A DNA stretch of 64,000 nucleotides from Niabella sp. (GTDB taxonomy: Bacteria; Bacteroidota; Bacteroidia; Chitinophagales; Chitinophagaceae): contig JAGIAT010000007.1 in NCBI GenBank assembly GCA_017744715.1, positions 62,001-126,000 of the forward strand. Direction: 5' to 3'. The notes below the pieces were generated by a model. The model was not told the DNA's origin, ran no database searches, and saw nothing but the letters and a program-made list of their open reading frames with translations. A program made the translations under genes and the position numbers. Of this stretch, positions 17,404 to 26,828 are shown piece after piece. Position 1 is the first letter of the stretch. Each line of letters opens with the position of its first letter.

Positions 17404-18246
17404 TCAGAGGTGTTCCCTGAATGCCTTAGGGGCCACGCCGGTATGCGATTTGAAAAAGTTGGAGAAATTAGCGGTATCATAGAAACCCAGTTCATAGCCG
17501 ATTTCTTTAATGCTCTTGCCCGAAATGCCCAGCAGGCGCTTGGCTTCCAGGATAAGTCTTTTCTGGATCAGCTCATTGGCCGAGGCGTATAAGAACCGTT
17601 TGCAGAGAATGTTGAGATAGTTTGGCGTGATGTTCAGCTGACGGGCATAATAGGCTACCGACCGCTGTTCGCGGAATTGTTCATTAACCAGGGTTGTATA
17701 CCGGATGATCAACGGGTTGGATTTCATTTTCTGAATGATCTCAAATTGTGCTTCCTGTTCTTTTCCCAGTAACTGGACGATCAATTTACTCCGGGTATAG
17801 ATGATGTCCAAGTTCGGACGGGCAGCCCCGAGCTCCTCATCCAGCTGCTGAAATTCATGATGAAAGATCCCGAAACGATCCTGGGGAAGAGACAATACCG
17901 GGTGCCTGAAATAAAACAGCGGACTAAAGTTGAGGTAATTGATCATGGATTGAAAAATGACTTCGCTGATCATCAGCTGGAAGCCGGTAGTTGCGGTGTT
18001 CAGGTGCCATTGATGTACCTGGCCGGGCAATAATACATGGATCTGCCGGTTGCTTACTACGTGTTCTGTAAAATCAATGGTATGACTGCCGCTGCTTTGG
18101 TCGATCAGAAAAAATAAATAAAAATCATGCTTATGGGGTTTGGTGATCCGGTTGTTGCCTTTAAGTACATGGTTTAATATGGTAATGCCATTTACATCGC
18201 GAAAGGTAAACGTATCCAGGTTCAATATGGGAATATCGGCAGGCAT
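17404..18246 (-). CDS. AraC family transcriptional regulator
   Basis: 280 residues from the ATG at 18246; an upstream start at 18276 is possible. The N-terminal cupin-like domain has HKHDFYLFFLIDQSSGSHTIDF and VLLPGQVHQW, given here in part as KPHKHDFYLFF. The C-terminal two-HTH domain ends in GKSIKEIGYELGFYDTANFS and FFKSHTGVAPKAFREHL. No obvious target gene is adjacent, as the thioesterase converges on it and a lipoprotein gene lies upstream on the same strand. Confidence 0.9.
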   Translation of the reverse strand: MPADIPILNLDTFTFRDVNGITILNHVLKGNNRITKPHKHDFYLFFLIDQSSGSHTIDFTEHVVSNRQIHVLLPGQVHQWHLNTATTGFQLMISEVIFQSMINYLNFSPLFYFRHPVLSLPQDRFGIFHHEFQQLDEELGAARPNLDIIYTRSKLIVQLLGKEQEAQFEIIQKMKSNPLIIRYTTLVNEQFREQRSVAYYARQLNITPNYLNILCKRFLYASANELIQKRLILEAKRLLGISGKSIKEIGYELGFYDTANFSNFFKSHTGVAPKAFREHL

Positions 18247-18382
18247 GGTTTTTTGAATATTTCCTAAATATACCAAATCGCCGCAACCTGCGGAAACAAA
18301 GAACGTGGCCGGGGGCCGCCTGCAGGTATTGTTGCTAATGACTGCGGACCTGTTGTGTTCAACAGATCTGCAACAAAAAAAA

Positions 18383-18402
18383 GGCCCGCCCGGAGGCAGA
18401 CC
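18383..18402 (-). terminator. Terminator of the DUF4822 gene
   Basis: On the minus strand GGTCTGCC-TCCG-GGCGGGCC pairs with three G-U pairs and runs into eight T bases. Confidence 0.7.
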
Positions 18403-18424
18403 TTATGGTACGAATGACCGTTGC

Positions 18425-18895
18425 TTATTTTACCGGCTCGGCGTGCGTAGTCGGGGTATGAATAATGTCGAAATACACGGCTTTATTTCCTGCAGTAGGG
18501 TAAATCCGGTAGGTGAATTCTGTTTTAGTAAGTACGGTGATCTCTACTTCACGTCTGAACAATTCTGCACCTGCATCATTGCGTGCGATGATAAATCTTG
18601 TTTTCCCGTCAAGTGAAAGCCACCAGTCGCCCTTCATTTTAGGAGAGTTGTCTAAATTATACATGGTGAATTTGGTATCGGCTTTGAAATACGCAAATCC
18701 AACAAAGTTCTTTACATTGTCATCGGTCAGGGCTACCTGGGCTCCCTGGGCGTTTTTGGCGCTGGTGGTTTCCCATGCCGTAGCAGATAACAGCTCACTT
18801 GGTGTTTGAGTGGGCGTTTGGTCTTTATCTTTTGAACACGCAGCAAAAAGGCTGAGGAAAAATGCGGATACGGCAACGAATACGGAAATTCTCAT
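18425..18895 (-). CDS. DUF4822 family lipoprotein
   Basis: 156 residues. The N-terminus MRISVFVAVSAFFLSLFAACSKDKD is a lipoprotein signal with a lipobox ending at Cys20. The domain begins SELLSATAWETTSAKNAQG and holds VKNFVGFAYFKADTKFTMYN and KMKGDWWLSLDGKTR, a calycin-like pattern assigned to DUF4822. No molecular function is known. Single gene with its own promoter and terminator. Confidence 0.85.
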   Translation of the reverse strand: MRISVFVAVSAFFLSLFAACSKDKDQTPTQTPSELLSATAWETTSAKNAQGAQVALTDDNVKNFVGFAYFKADTKFTMYNLDNSPKMKGDWWLSLDGKTRFIIARNDAGAELFRREVEITVLTKTEFTYRIYPTAGNKAVYFDIIHTPTTHAEPVK

Positions 18896-18917
18896 GAATA
18901 TATTATTTTATTTACTG

Positions 18918-18925
18918 CAAAGCTA
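18918..18925 (-). promoter_or_regulatory. -7 element of the DUF4822 gene
   Basis: TAGCTTTG on the minus strand, 23 nt before the start codon, fits TAnnTTTG. No clear -33 element. Confidence 0.45.
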
Positions 18926-19032
18926 TTTCGCGATAGCGGTAAAAAAATATCAGGAATATTCCAGTTGTTGTGCAAATTATAACTGGGATGGTTTTATGCC
19001 TGATTTAACAAATGCAACACCATCCCGGTTGT

Positions 19033-20556
19033 TTATTCATCTTCTTCAAACCCGAAATGCTCATATTCACCGGTAGCGGATCCAAGCATGCTTCCGAAAA
19101 GATCCTTGAATTCGACTTTTGTTTCAAAAAGTTTTTTGCTGATCAGTGAATAAGAAGAAAGACCAAACAGCACAAATTCCATTAACAGTGCGGCCTGCAG
19201 TTCATTGGCTCCGGCGAAATATTTTTTCACCAGCGCATAAAGCCCGTCTACCTGGTAAAGCTGCTGCACTTTGTTGTTGTCGGTGGTATTGAAATCAATA
19301 TTCAGCGTATGGCCTTTGTCGAACCAGTTAATGATTGGTTTATAGGGATTATCGTCGGCCTTGTTCTGTGCGGAAGGTTTTCCCGTATTTTTCCGTTTTC
19401 CCAATTGCTCGGGATTGGGAAAGTACTGTACGAATTGTGAACGGATGGCTTTGTCTACCAGGTTCATTGCTACCTGGAAGGGCCCTTCCTGCTCCCCCTC
19501 ATATACCAATTCTACTTTCCCGGTAATAGAGGGGATGATGCCCGACAGATCGGAGATCCAGACCTGGGTGGAGCTTTCATTGTTGACCAGTGCCCGGCGC
19601 TCGGCCGTGCTGACCGCATTTTCAAAGGCCGAAATGGTTAAACGGGCGCTGACGCCGCTTTTTTTATCAACGAGCTCACTGGTACGGGCTTCAAAGGCTA
19701 CCTGTTCAATCAGCCGTTTTACAAGATCGCTGATCTTTACCCGTTCTTTTTGCGCCTCATGAATGCCGGCTTCCTGTTCGGTGATCTCCAGGGCATGTTC
19801 CAGGGTGCGGGGATAGTGCGTTAAGATCTGGCTTTGTATCCGGTCTTTTAATGGGGTTACGATAGAGCCCCGGTTGGTATAATCTTCGGGGTTTGCCGTA
19901 AAGACAAACAGGATGTCGAGGGGCAGCCTAAGTTTGAACCCGCGGATCTGGATGTCGCCCTCTTCAAGAATATTGAACAAGGATACCTGGATGCGCGCCT
20001 GGAGGTCCGGCAGCTCGTTGATCACAAAGATGCAACGGTTGCTGCGGGGAATGATACCATAGTGAAGTACCCGCTCATCATCAAAGCTCAGTTTCAGGTT
20101 GGCGGCTTTAATGGGGTCGATATCACCAATGAGGTCGGCCACGCTTACATCCGGTGTGGCCAGCTTTTCTCCGTAGCGCTGATCCCTGGACAGCCAGGCA
20201 ATGGGCGTGGCATCTCCCTTTTCGGCAATGAGGTCCTTTGCGTATTTGGAAATAGGATTCAGGGGATCGTCGTTAAGATCGCTGCCTTCCACTACAGGAA
20301 TGAATTCATCCAGCAACGCGGTCATCTGCCGCGCCATGCGGGTTTTGGCCTGCCCGCGCAAACCCAGGAAAAGGATATTGTGTTTGCTTAGTAAGGCCCG
20401 TTCTGCTTCAGGTATTACCGAATCTTCATACCCCACAATACCGGGAAAAGAGGTTTCGCCTGCCTGTAATTTTTTTATTAGATTTTGTCTGATTTCTTCT
20501 TTGATCGACTTTGATTGATATCCGGATGCTTTTAATGCGCCTAATGTTTTAATCAC
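19033..20556 (-). CDS. MoxR/magnesium-chelatase-like AAA+ ATPase
   Basis: 507 residues with a GTG start (VIKTLGALK, with no earlier usable codon). Walker A is GLRGQAKT at 65-72. The Walker B position reads CIFVINELPDL, with Asn-Glu in place of Asp-Glu; I believe this is usual for this Bacteroidota subfamily. Sensor 1 is FTANPEDYTNRG, followed by PLKDRIQSQI. The C-terminal 150 residues are a lid region plus an acidic tail (EHFGFEEDE). It is downstream of a VWA protein gene; MoxR-VWA pairs act as chaperone-like machines for metal insertion or complex assembly (inferred by analogy). Confidence 0.88.
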   Translation of the reverse strand: MIKTLGALKASGYQSKSIKEEIRQNLIKKLQAGETSFPGIVGYEDSVIPEAERALLSKHNILFLGLRGQAKTRMARQMTALLDEFIPVVEGSDLNDDPLNPISKYAKDLIAEKGDATPIAWLSRDQRYGEKLATPDVSVADLIGDIDPIKAANLKLSFDDERVLHYGIIPRSNRCIFVINELPDLQARIQVSLFNILEEGDIQIRGFKLRLPLDILFVFTANPEDYTNRGSIVTPLKDRIQSQILTHYPRTLEHALEITEQEAGIHEAQKERVKISDLVKRLIEQVAFEARTSELVDKKSGVSARLTISAFENAVSTAERRALVNNESSTQVWISDLSGIIPSITGKVELVYEGEQEGPFQVAMNLVDKAIRSQFVQYFPNPEQLGKRKNTGKPSAQNKADDNPYKPIINWFDKGHTLNIDFNTTDNNKVQQLYQVDGLYALVKKYFAGANELQAALLMEFVLFGLSSYSLISKKLFETKVEFKDLFGSMLGSATGEYEHFGFEEDE

Positions 20557-20666
20557 GAGTGAGGTTTTTGGTGAGAAGTGTTTAGTGAAATGTTTCTGGT
20601 GAGAAGCTTTTAGTGAGAAGTTTTTAGTGAGACGTTTAGTGAGACGTTTTTAGTGAGACGTGCTGA
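20557..20666. repeat. Tandem 7-bp repeats, about 16 units
   Basis: Reading the plus strand from 20557, the spacer divides into consecutive units of 7 bp that nearly all begin GTGAGAA, GTGAGAC, GTTTTTA or similar, alternating as a 14-bp composite; one unit is only 5 bp (20634-20638). The array starts directly upstream of the GTG start codon of the MoxR-like gene and reaches to within 11 bp of the VWA stop codon. Function unknown. Confidence 0.85.
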
Positions 20667-20677
20667 ACAAAATGTGT

Positions 20678-21775
20678 CTAGAATACGGTTTTGGAACGGC
20701 CGCTTTCAAAATCTTTAAAGATAAAGGTACCCAGGTTGTCAAGTGAAGCAAAGTATGCTTTCCCATGATTCATTTCGGTAAATTCCTGAACAAAGCGCTG
20801 CAGGTAGGGATCTGTGGCGATCATAAAGGTGGTGATCGGGATCTTTAATTTCTTACAGGCAGCCGCCAGGTTCATACAGCGGTTCACCACTTTACGGTCT
20901 AAGCCAAAACTGTTTTTATAATACCGCTTCCCGATTTTCAGGCAGGTAGGCTTCCCGTCGGTGATCATAAAGATCTGTTTGTTGGGGTTTTTTCTGCGCC
21001 GTAAAAGATCCATCGCCAGTTCCAGTCCGGCTACCGTGTTGGTATGATAAGGTCCTACCTGCAGGTAAGGCAGATCTTTTATTTCTACGGGCCAGGCGTC
21101 GTTGCCGAATACCACGATATCCAGCGTGTCTTTTGGATAACGTGTGGTAATGAGTTCGCTCAGTGCCATAGCTACTTTTTTGGCAGGGGTGATGCGATCT
21201 TCACCATACAGGATCATGGAATGGGAAATATCGATCATCAATACCGTAGACGTCTGTGTTTTGAAGTCGGTTTCCCGGATGCTCAGGTCATCTTCCCTGA
21301 TATGGAATGCGTCAATGCCATGATTGATCTGTGCGTTGCGGATGGATTCTGTAAAGTCGATCTGTTCCAGCATATCGCCGAACCGGAAGGGGCGTGTTTC
21401 GGGGTTGAGTTCATCTCCCTGACCGGGTTTAAAGGTTTTATGATCGCCTTTACCGGCCTTCTTGAGTTTTCCGAAAACCTCCTCAAGGCTTTTCTTACGG
21501 ATGCCCTGTTCTGTTTTCGGGGTAATTTTTATTTCGCCTTTTTGATGGTCGTCGGTGATATACCCTTTTTGTTTCAGATCATCTATAAAATCGCCCATTC
21601 CATAATCATCATTGCCCAGCTGGTATTCCTTATCCAGCTCGTTCAACCATTGAAGCGCTTCCGCAGCGTCTCCACTGGTATATGTAAGCAACTGCATGAA
21701 AAGGTCGAGCATTTTTTCAAACGGGGTTTTGCCCTGGTCATCAGCGGCCCACCCGGAGAATTGGATACCTCTCAT
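20678..21775 (-). CDS. VWA domain protein, partner of the MoxR-like ATPase
   Basis: 365 residues. The first 170 are a charged helical region. The von Willebrand A domain follows, with the MIDAS metal site DISHS at 182-186, a Thr in YHTNTVAG and the Asp in MITDGKPT. No signal peptide, so cytoplasmic. It lies upstream of the MoxR-like ATPase, separated by a 121-bp spacer filled with heptamer repeats. In this pairing the VWA protein normally gives metal-dependent binding to the target and the ATPase provides force. Confidence 0.9.
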   Translation of the reverse strand: MRGIQFSGWAADDQGKTPFEKMLDLFMQLLTYTSGDAAEALQWLNELDKEYQLGNDDYGMGDFIDDLKQKGYITDDHQKGEIKITPKTEQGIRKKSLEEVFGKLKKAGKGDHKTFKPGQGDELNPETRPFRFGDMLEQIDFTESIRNAQINHGIDAFHIREDDLSIRETDFKTQTSTVLMIDISHSMILYGEDRITPAKKVAMALSELITTRYPKDTLDIVVFGNDAWPVEIKDLPYLQVGPYHTNTVAGLELAMDLLRRRKNPNKQIFMITDGKPTCLKIGKRYYKNSFGLDRKVVNRCMNLAAACKKLKIPITTFMIATDPYLQRFVQEFTEMNHGKAYFASLDNLGTFIFKDFESGRSKTVF

Positions 21776-21900
21776 ATACTAAATGTAAAACTATTTTTCT
21801 AAAAACAATGCGGTGTTGCCGGAAGCCCGGAAATATAGGAGCCGGAATTGTAAACGGTTCTTTTTATAACATTTTGAGTATGGAAATGGTTGCAATAAAA

Positions 21901-21922
21901 AATCCCCTCCGGAGAGGGGATT
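21901..21922 (-). terminator. Terminator of the DUF2723 gene
   Basis: AATCCCCTCC / GGAGAGGGGATT forms a strong hairpin followed on the minus strand by a T-run, 22 nt after the stop codon. Confidence 0.85.
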
Positions 21923-21943
21923 AACGGTATATGAACCATTTAT

Positions 21944-24900
21944 TTATTTTTTTGAAGAATCGGCTGCGGCGCTTTTCCCGGCACTGTCTGCCGCTTTAGC
22001 GGGCGCATTTTCCTGGGGTACCAGTTCCTGAACCGGCGTTTTTTCACCTTTCTTTAAAGGATCGTAATGCGATTCGATGGCTTCTGCTGCGGCCTGTGTG
22101 ATCTCGTTCAACGGATCTTCGATGTTGGCTACGCCCTGGAAGTATTCCGGTTTTTCTGTTTTCAGATAGTTGTAATACTTGCGCTGATCAGCGAGGTCCT
22201 TTTTAACAGCCGCAATCACCTTACGGGCCATATCCAGTTTGCCGGCCTTGTAATAGGCTTCGGCGTACATTAACCCGGTTTGGTTATGCTGGTTGTAACG
22301 GCTGGTCATGGCGTACGGCAGGTTTTCCGGAAGCATACCGGCCTCCGCTTTGTTCAGCAATTTAATGGCTTCCTCTTTTTTGCCTGCATCGGCAAGGTTA
22401 CCGGCTGCTTCTGCAAAAATACTCCGGATATTGAGCAGGTACTGGCGGTTTACCTCATCAAAATAAACGCCTTTTTTATTAGCTCCGCCAAATTCAAATT
22501 TGGTCAGGAGGTTCTTTGCCATCACGTCTTCGTTGTTATCGCGGATGGAGGTGCCGCCGGCGCGCATCTGGCGATAAGCCTGATCTACGATCCAGTTGGC
22601 TTGCGGAGCCTTCACCGTAAAGGGCACGAGGCGGTAGGTCAGTCCGTCCTTTCTCAGGTTCTGCCCAAAGCCCAGTTCTCCGTAAGGTGCGGTAAAATAT
22701 ATCGGCCGTTTCCATTGATTGGAGGCAATGATGCTGAGTACCATCAGGTCATTGCGCTGGATACCGCCTTTGGATGTGGGGATCTCAAATGCCCACTGCT
22801 CGGGAACACTGTCTGCAGGGTTCGCTGTTCCGTTTTTACGAACGATGTCCTGATTTACCGGTACGAAGAATTTGCGGAAAGGCAGGGCAATAGCACCCAC
22901 ATCCCGTCCGGTTTCCGGATCTTCGGCACGTGCCCCGATAAAGGTTTTGATAACGTCGTACAGCGGGTATACATTATTGGGATCAACGTTTTGTCCTGGC
23001 TGCGGCGGCCGGAACGGCAGGTATTCGCGGTTATGTCCTTCAATTTGCTCCGGACTCAGGATCACATCCACCGAATCAGCATCGTTTATTTTATAACGCA
23101 GCTGGTTGATATACCAGTCAATGCCCAGCAGGCTGGTATTGATGATGCGGATATCCGGACGTATATTTTCCACTTCCTGGGCATACCAGAGCGGGTAGGT
23201 ATCATTATCGCCGAAGGTGAACAGGATGGCGTTCGGGGCACAGCTTTCCAGGTAATCTTTTGCCAGGTCCGGCGCCATGGTTTTTTCGCTCCGGTCGTGG
23301 TCATTCCATTCCTGCTGGGCCATCAGTCCGGGAACCGCTAAACACAGCAATGCGATCAGCACATTGGCTGCCCGGATATTGGAACCTCCGGATGAAAGGG
23401 CCCGGGCCGCGAAGGTAACCATGTACAGCACGGCAGCATAGATGATGGCCGCTACCAGGCTGGCAATGATAATGGCACTAAAGGTACTGGACATACTGCT
23501 GAGTGCGGTGATGAGGAAGGTACCTGAGGCCCCGTACACCAGCAATTTCTGGAACGATTCTTTATCTTCTTTTTCCAGGGCGGAACGTAGTAATGCTACC
23601 ACGGATAAGCCGATCCATACGGCAAAGGCATAGAAGGATCCTACATAGGCGTAGTCCCGCTCACGGGGCTGATTCCCCGGCTGGTTCAGATACAGTACAA
23701 TGGCCATACCGGTAAAGAAGAATAGGAGGAAGGTAACCACCCAATCTTTCCGGTTTTTCAGGAACTGATATACGAACCCAATGATGCCCAGTATAAAGGG
23801 CAACATGTAAAAGACATTATGTGCTTTGTTTTGTTTTAAGCTTTCCGGCAGCTGGCTCTGGTCGCCCAGGCGTGCATTGTCCATTAAAGAAATACCCGAT
23901 ACCCAGTTTCCGTCTCTTTTATTGCCATAGCCCTGCAGGTCGTTTTGCTTACCGGCAAAATTCCACATAAAATAACGCATGTACATAAAGCTGGTCTGGT
24001 AACTCATAAACCAATTGATGTTATCGGCATAGCTGGGAGCACCATAAGCTCCCTGACCGGTGTTGGGGTCGGGCTTGGCCAGCCCCAGCCAGTCTGCATA
24101 GAAATCGGCGTGCCCTTGTTCGTTGCCGGAGTCCCACACGCGTACAAATAACTGTTTATCGGAGCTTTTGTAACGCACGCTGCGGTCTCTCCCGATAGGA
24201 ATATATTTGGTTTCTCCTTTTACATATTTCATCTCTCCCATTTCGTAGGGGCTGCCGGTTTCATCATAATCTACTTCTGCGGCATAGTGTGCTCCGTAAA
24301 ACAGGGGTTGTGTTCCGTATTGTTCCCGGCTGAGGTAGTAAACAAGGTTGATGGGATTGTCTACATTGTTCATGTCAATAGCCGGGTTGGCGCTGCTGCG
24401 GATGATATTGGTAAAATACATGAAATAGCCCAGCATCATAAAGGAAAAGCACCATAAAAAGAGTTTCATGATTTTAAGTGCTGTTGGCCGTATGAAATAC
24501 CCCAGCACCGCGCCTACAATCAACAGCAAGATGATTTTTACAGCGGCCATGGTACCTCCAAATGCAAAAGGCAGGAAGGCCAGCAGGAAGAAGGCCGCTG
24601 TCCACAGGATGATTGCTGTTTTTGACACGCCGGGTTTGAACCGCAAGCCAATGGCTACTAATAAGGCGATCAAAATAAAATAGATGGTAAAGCCGGAGAA
24701 GAAGGGCATCCCAAAGCTGTTTACAAACATAATGTCAAACAACCCTGCGGCTTTCATACTGTACTGGATGATGGCTACCTGTATGATTCCTGTAATGGCG
24801 CATCCGATAAGGAAAGCCGCTACAGAACCCTTTACAGAAGGCGTATACCGGCGGTAATAATAGATCATTACGATTGCCGGTATGGTAAGCAGGTTAAGCA

Positions 24901-25498
24901 GGTGCACGCCAATGGATAGGCCCATCATAAAAAACAGGAATACGATCCAGCGGTCGCTGCGTGCCCGGGCGTTTTCATCGGCACCGGCCAGTTCATCGGC
25001 GTGTTCCCATTTGAGCATTGCCCAAAATACAAGACCTGTGAAAAAAGAAGACAGCGCGTATACCTCGCCTTCAACGGCACTGTACCAGAATGAATCGCTG
25101 AATGTATACGCCAGCGCACCAACAGCGCCCGCGGCCATTACGGTAAAGATCTGCTGACCGGTAAGCGATTCGCCAGATCTTACAAACATCTTGCGTGCAA
25201 AGTGCGTGATGGTCCAGAAGAGGAACAGGATGGTAGCGGCACTAACCAATGCGCTCATAAAGTTTACGGCATTTGCGGCGGTTTGCGGATTGTCTCCAAA
25301 AAGCAGGATAAATATCCGCCCCAGCAAGCTAAACATCGGCGCGCCCGGAGGGTGTGCCATCTGTAATTTGTAGGCCGTTGCAACAAATTCACCACAATCC
25401 CAAAGTGAGCCGCGGGCTTCCCGGGTTAGTGAATAAGTGAGGGTAGCAATGGCAAAAACCACCCATCCGGTTAGATTGTTTACTTTTCTGAAATTCAT
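21944..25498 (-). CDS. Large DUF2723 membrane protein (glycosyltransferase-like, GT-C fold)
   Basis: 1184 residues. About a dozen hydrophobic segments lie in the first 720 residues, beginning VVFAIATLTYSL, with the DUF2723 signature WDCGEFVATAYKLQMAHPPG, split as WDCGEF and HPPGAP, and SAVEGEVYALSSFF. The latter half is a soluble domain with TFGDNDTYPLWYAQEV, then a helical repeat-like region and an Ala/Lys/Pro-rich tail. The acidic loop after TM1 is typical of GT-C lipid-linked sugar transferases, but no activity is proven for the family. Length fits the Bacteroidota form. Single gene with its own promoter and terminator. Confidence 0.9.
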   Translation of the reverse strand: MNFRKVNNLTGWVVFAIATLTYSLTREARGSLWDCGEFVATAYKLQMAHPPGAPMFSLLGRIFILLFGDNPQTAANAVNFMSALVSAATILFLFWTITHFARKMFVRSGESLTGQQIFTVMAAGAVGALAYTFSDSFWYSAVEGEVYALSSFFTGLVFWAMLKWEHADELAGADENARARSDRWIVFLFFMMGLSIGVHLLNLLTIPAIVMIYYYRRYTPSVKGSVAAFLIGCAITGIIQVAIIQYSMKAAGLFDIMFVNSFGMPFFSGFTIYFILIALLVAIGLRFKPGVSKTAIILWTAAFFLLAFLPFAFGGTMAAVKIILLLIVGAVLGYFIRPTALKIMKLFLWCFSFMMLGYFMYFTNIIRSSANPAIDMNNVDNPINLVYYLSREQYGTQPLFYGAHYAAEVDYDETGSPYEMGEMKYVKGETKYIPIGRDRSVRYKSSDKQLFVRVWDSGNEQGHADFYADWLGLAKPDPNTGQGAYGAPSYADNINWFMSYQTSFMYMRYFMWNFAGKQNDLQGYGNKRDGNWVSGISLMDNARLGDQSQLPESLKQNKAHNVFYMLPFILGIIGFVYQFLKNRKDWVVTFLLFFFTGMAIVLYLNQPGNQPRERDYAYVGSFYAFAVWIGLSVVALLRSALEKEDKESFQKLLVYGASGTFLITALSSMSSTFSAIIIASLVAAIIYAAVLYMVTFAARALSSGGSNIRAANVLIALLCLAVPGLMAQQEWNDHDRSEKTMAPDLAKDYLESCAPNAILFTFGDNDTYPLWYAQEVENIRPDIRIINTSLLGIDWYINQLRYKINDADSVDVILSPEQIEGHNREYLPFRPPQPGQNVDPNNVYPLYDVIKTFIGARAEDPETGRDVGAIALPFRKFFVPVNQDIVRKNGTANPADSVPEQWAFEIPTSKGGIQRNDLMVLSIIASNQWKRPIYFTAPYGELGFGQNLRKDGLTYRLVPFTVKAPQANWIVDQAYRQMRAGGTSIRDNNEDVMAKNLLTKFEFGGANKKGVYFDEVNRQYLLNIRSIFAEAAGNLADAGKKEEAIKLLNKAEAGMLPENLPYAMTSRYNQHNQTGLMYAEAYYKAGKLDMARKVIAAVKKDLADQRKYYNYLKTEKPEYFQGVANIEDPLNEITQAAAEAIESHYDPLKKGEKTPVQELVPQENAPAKAADSAGKSAAADSSKK

Positions 25499-25527
25499 GT
25501 TAAAACGCGTCTTTTTTTCAATGATGA

Positions 25528-25535
25528 CAAAAATA
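25528..25535 (-). promoter_or_regulatory. -7 element of the DUF2723 gene
   Basis: TATTTTTG on the minus strand, 30 nt before the start codon, fits TAnnTTTG. No -33 element is clear. Confidence 0.4.
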
Positions 25536-25677
25536 GGGATAAAGACGTCATTTTGGTTGAATGTCAGTTAGTATTACAGATATTTTATAACTATGAAAAA
25601 TCGGGCGGAGCAACCTGGATAATGCCGTTTTTTGATAAGGGTCAAAAATGGGAAAATGAACCGTGAAATGCGGGTGA

Positions 25678-26814
25678 TTATGCGTCCGGGGTAAAGCCGT
25701 TTTTCCATTTTTGGGCAATGTGAACCGCGGTTTCCAGCATCGCTGCATTCCAGTGTTCGATTTGCCAGTCGGAATGTGCCAGTACCGATGCTTCCAGTTG
25801 GCTACGGGCTTCGGCTTCTGAACCGGCTTCCTCAAGAATACGGGACAGCGCGGTTTGTTGCCGGTATAACAGGCTATCTTCTACAGGCGTAGTGCGTAGC
25901 TGGAAGGATGGGGGCTGAAAGGTGTTGATTGAAGTGGCCCTTAAAGAAGCAGCTTTTACAATGCGCTGTATTTGCAGAAAATCATCCCGGAAGGCAACCC
26001 TGCTTGCTTCACTCCTGAGACCGGTTCCCAGTTGCTCCAGCACCACAAATTTCAGGTTCGGACAGCGCGGAATGGTCGTGCGTAAAAAGTCAAAAACAGT
26101 ATCCGGCACTTTTTCATCGTGAGTATCGCGCCGTATGATGGTTGAAGGAACCGCAACGGATGGTTCCCAGCTGCCGCCGGAGATATGGATCTCTCTTACG
26201 CGATCCAGGGGGTAGCAGGCCAGCAAGGGTTCAAAATCAACATTAAAATTATGTGTCTGGCAAAAAAGATTGTGCAAATCCAGGATGATAAAGCCGTTGA
26301 CGGGTTCCACCAGTTTTTCTAAAAATGCCCCGTGTCGTTTAACATCATCAAGGGAATACGAAAAAGCCAGATTTTCCAGGCCTACCGGGCAACGGCAGGC
26401 TTCCTGGATGCGTTGCAGGCGGTCAATGCCGATGGCTAATGTAACCGGTGAAAACGGAATGCTGAGCGGGGCACCGTGGTGAAAATCCTTTCCGGTCATG
26501 AATCCAAAGTGCTCTGTAATATGGTCGAAATGGAAATCTGCTGCATACTTTTTCAGACTTTTAAGCCATTGCTCCTGCTCCGGCAGCCATTTCCCCGAAA
26601 AGATGGAGAAAAAAATGCCATGGCCGATCAGGCGATTACTCCGGCTGAAGGCCGTGAGAAGCGCCCTGAACCATTCGGGCAGTTCCTGTCGTTGATGCAG
26701 GGCATCGAACGACCATTCAATGGCGTCCACCGATCCGGATTCAAAAAGGGGCAGGGACGCTGATAAAATATCCGCATCTAAGTTGCAGGCAATTGCGCTG
26801 TGGATTTCGGCCAT
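25678..26814 (-). CDS. DUF692/MNIO multinuclear iron oxidative enzyme with C-terminal extension
   Basis: 378 residues. Residues 1-290 form the TIM-barrel DUF692 family, now called MNIO, whose members (MbnB, TglH, ChrH) use a di- or tri-iron centre to modify Cys or other side chains of ribosomal peptides. Candidate metal ligands stand in conserved motifs: His65 (GHG), His102 (TEHFGF), Glu147 (GLENLA), Asn182 (DLHNLF), His210 (EIHISGG), Asp230 and His232 (RRDTHDE), Glu260 (LEQLG). About 90 extra residues follow; no separate partner protein is encoded nearby, so this part may recognise the peptide (inferred). It starts 14 nt after the stop of a 55-residue Cys-ended peptide, the likely substrate. 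Confidence 0.92.
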   Translation of the reverse strand: MAEIHSAIACNLDADILSASLPLFESGSVDAIEWSFDALHQRQELPEWFRALLTAFSRSNRLIGHGIFFSIFSGKWLPEQEQWLKSLKKYAADFHFDHITEHFGFMTGKDFHHGAPLSIPFSPVTLAIGIDRLQRIQEACRCPVGLENLAFSYSLDDVKRHGAFLEKLVEPVNGFIILDLHNLFCQTHNFNVDFEPLLACYPLDRVREIHISGGSWEPSVAVPSTIIRRDTHDEKVPDTVFDFLRTTIPRCPNLKFVVLEQLGTGLRSEASRVAFRDDFLQIQRIVKAASLRATSINTFQPPSFQLRTTPVEDSLLYRQQTALSRILEEAGSEAEARSQLEASVLAHSDWQIEHWNAAMLETAVHIAQKWKNGFTPDA

Positions 26815-26828
26815 TGGTCAGCAAAGCA

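Noticed and set aside
19033..20556. Inactive ATPase because Walker B reads Asn-Glu
   Set aside because: The Glu that activates water is kept and the INELPDL form appears to be usual for this subfamily, so loss of activity is not supported.
20557..20666. CRISPR array
   Set aside because: The units are 7 bp with no unique spacers, and there are no cas genes in the window.
21044..21802. A 252-codon plus-strand frame
   Set aside because: Antisense to the VWA protein gene; composition typical of a shadow frame.
22280..23341. A 353-codon plus-strand frame
   Set aside because: It lies wholly antisense to the DUF2723 membrane protein gene; its residues are Phe/Val/Ile-rich as expected for the reverse of a coding frame, with no motif or promoter.
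25548..25835. A 95-codon minus-strand frame at the end of the MNIO gene, considered as a partner protein
   Set aside because: It overlaps the MNIO 3' end in another frame and consists largely of shifted codons; no partner-protein similarity.
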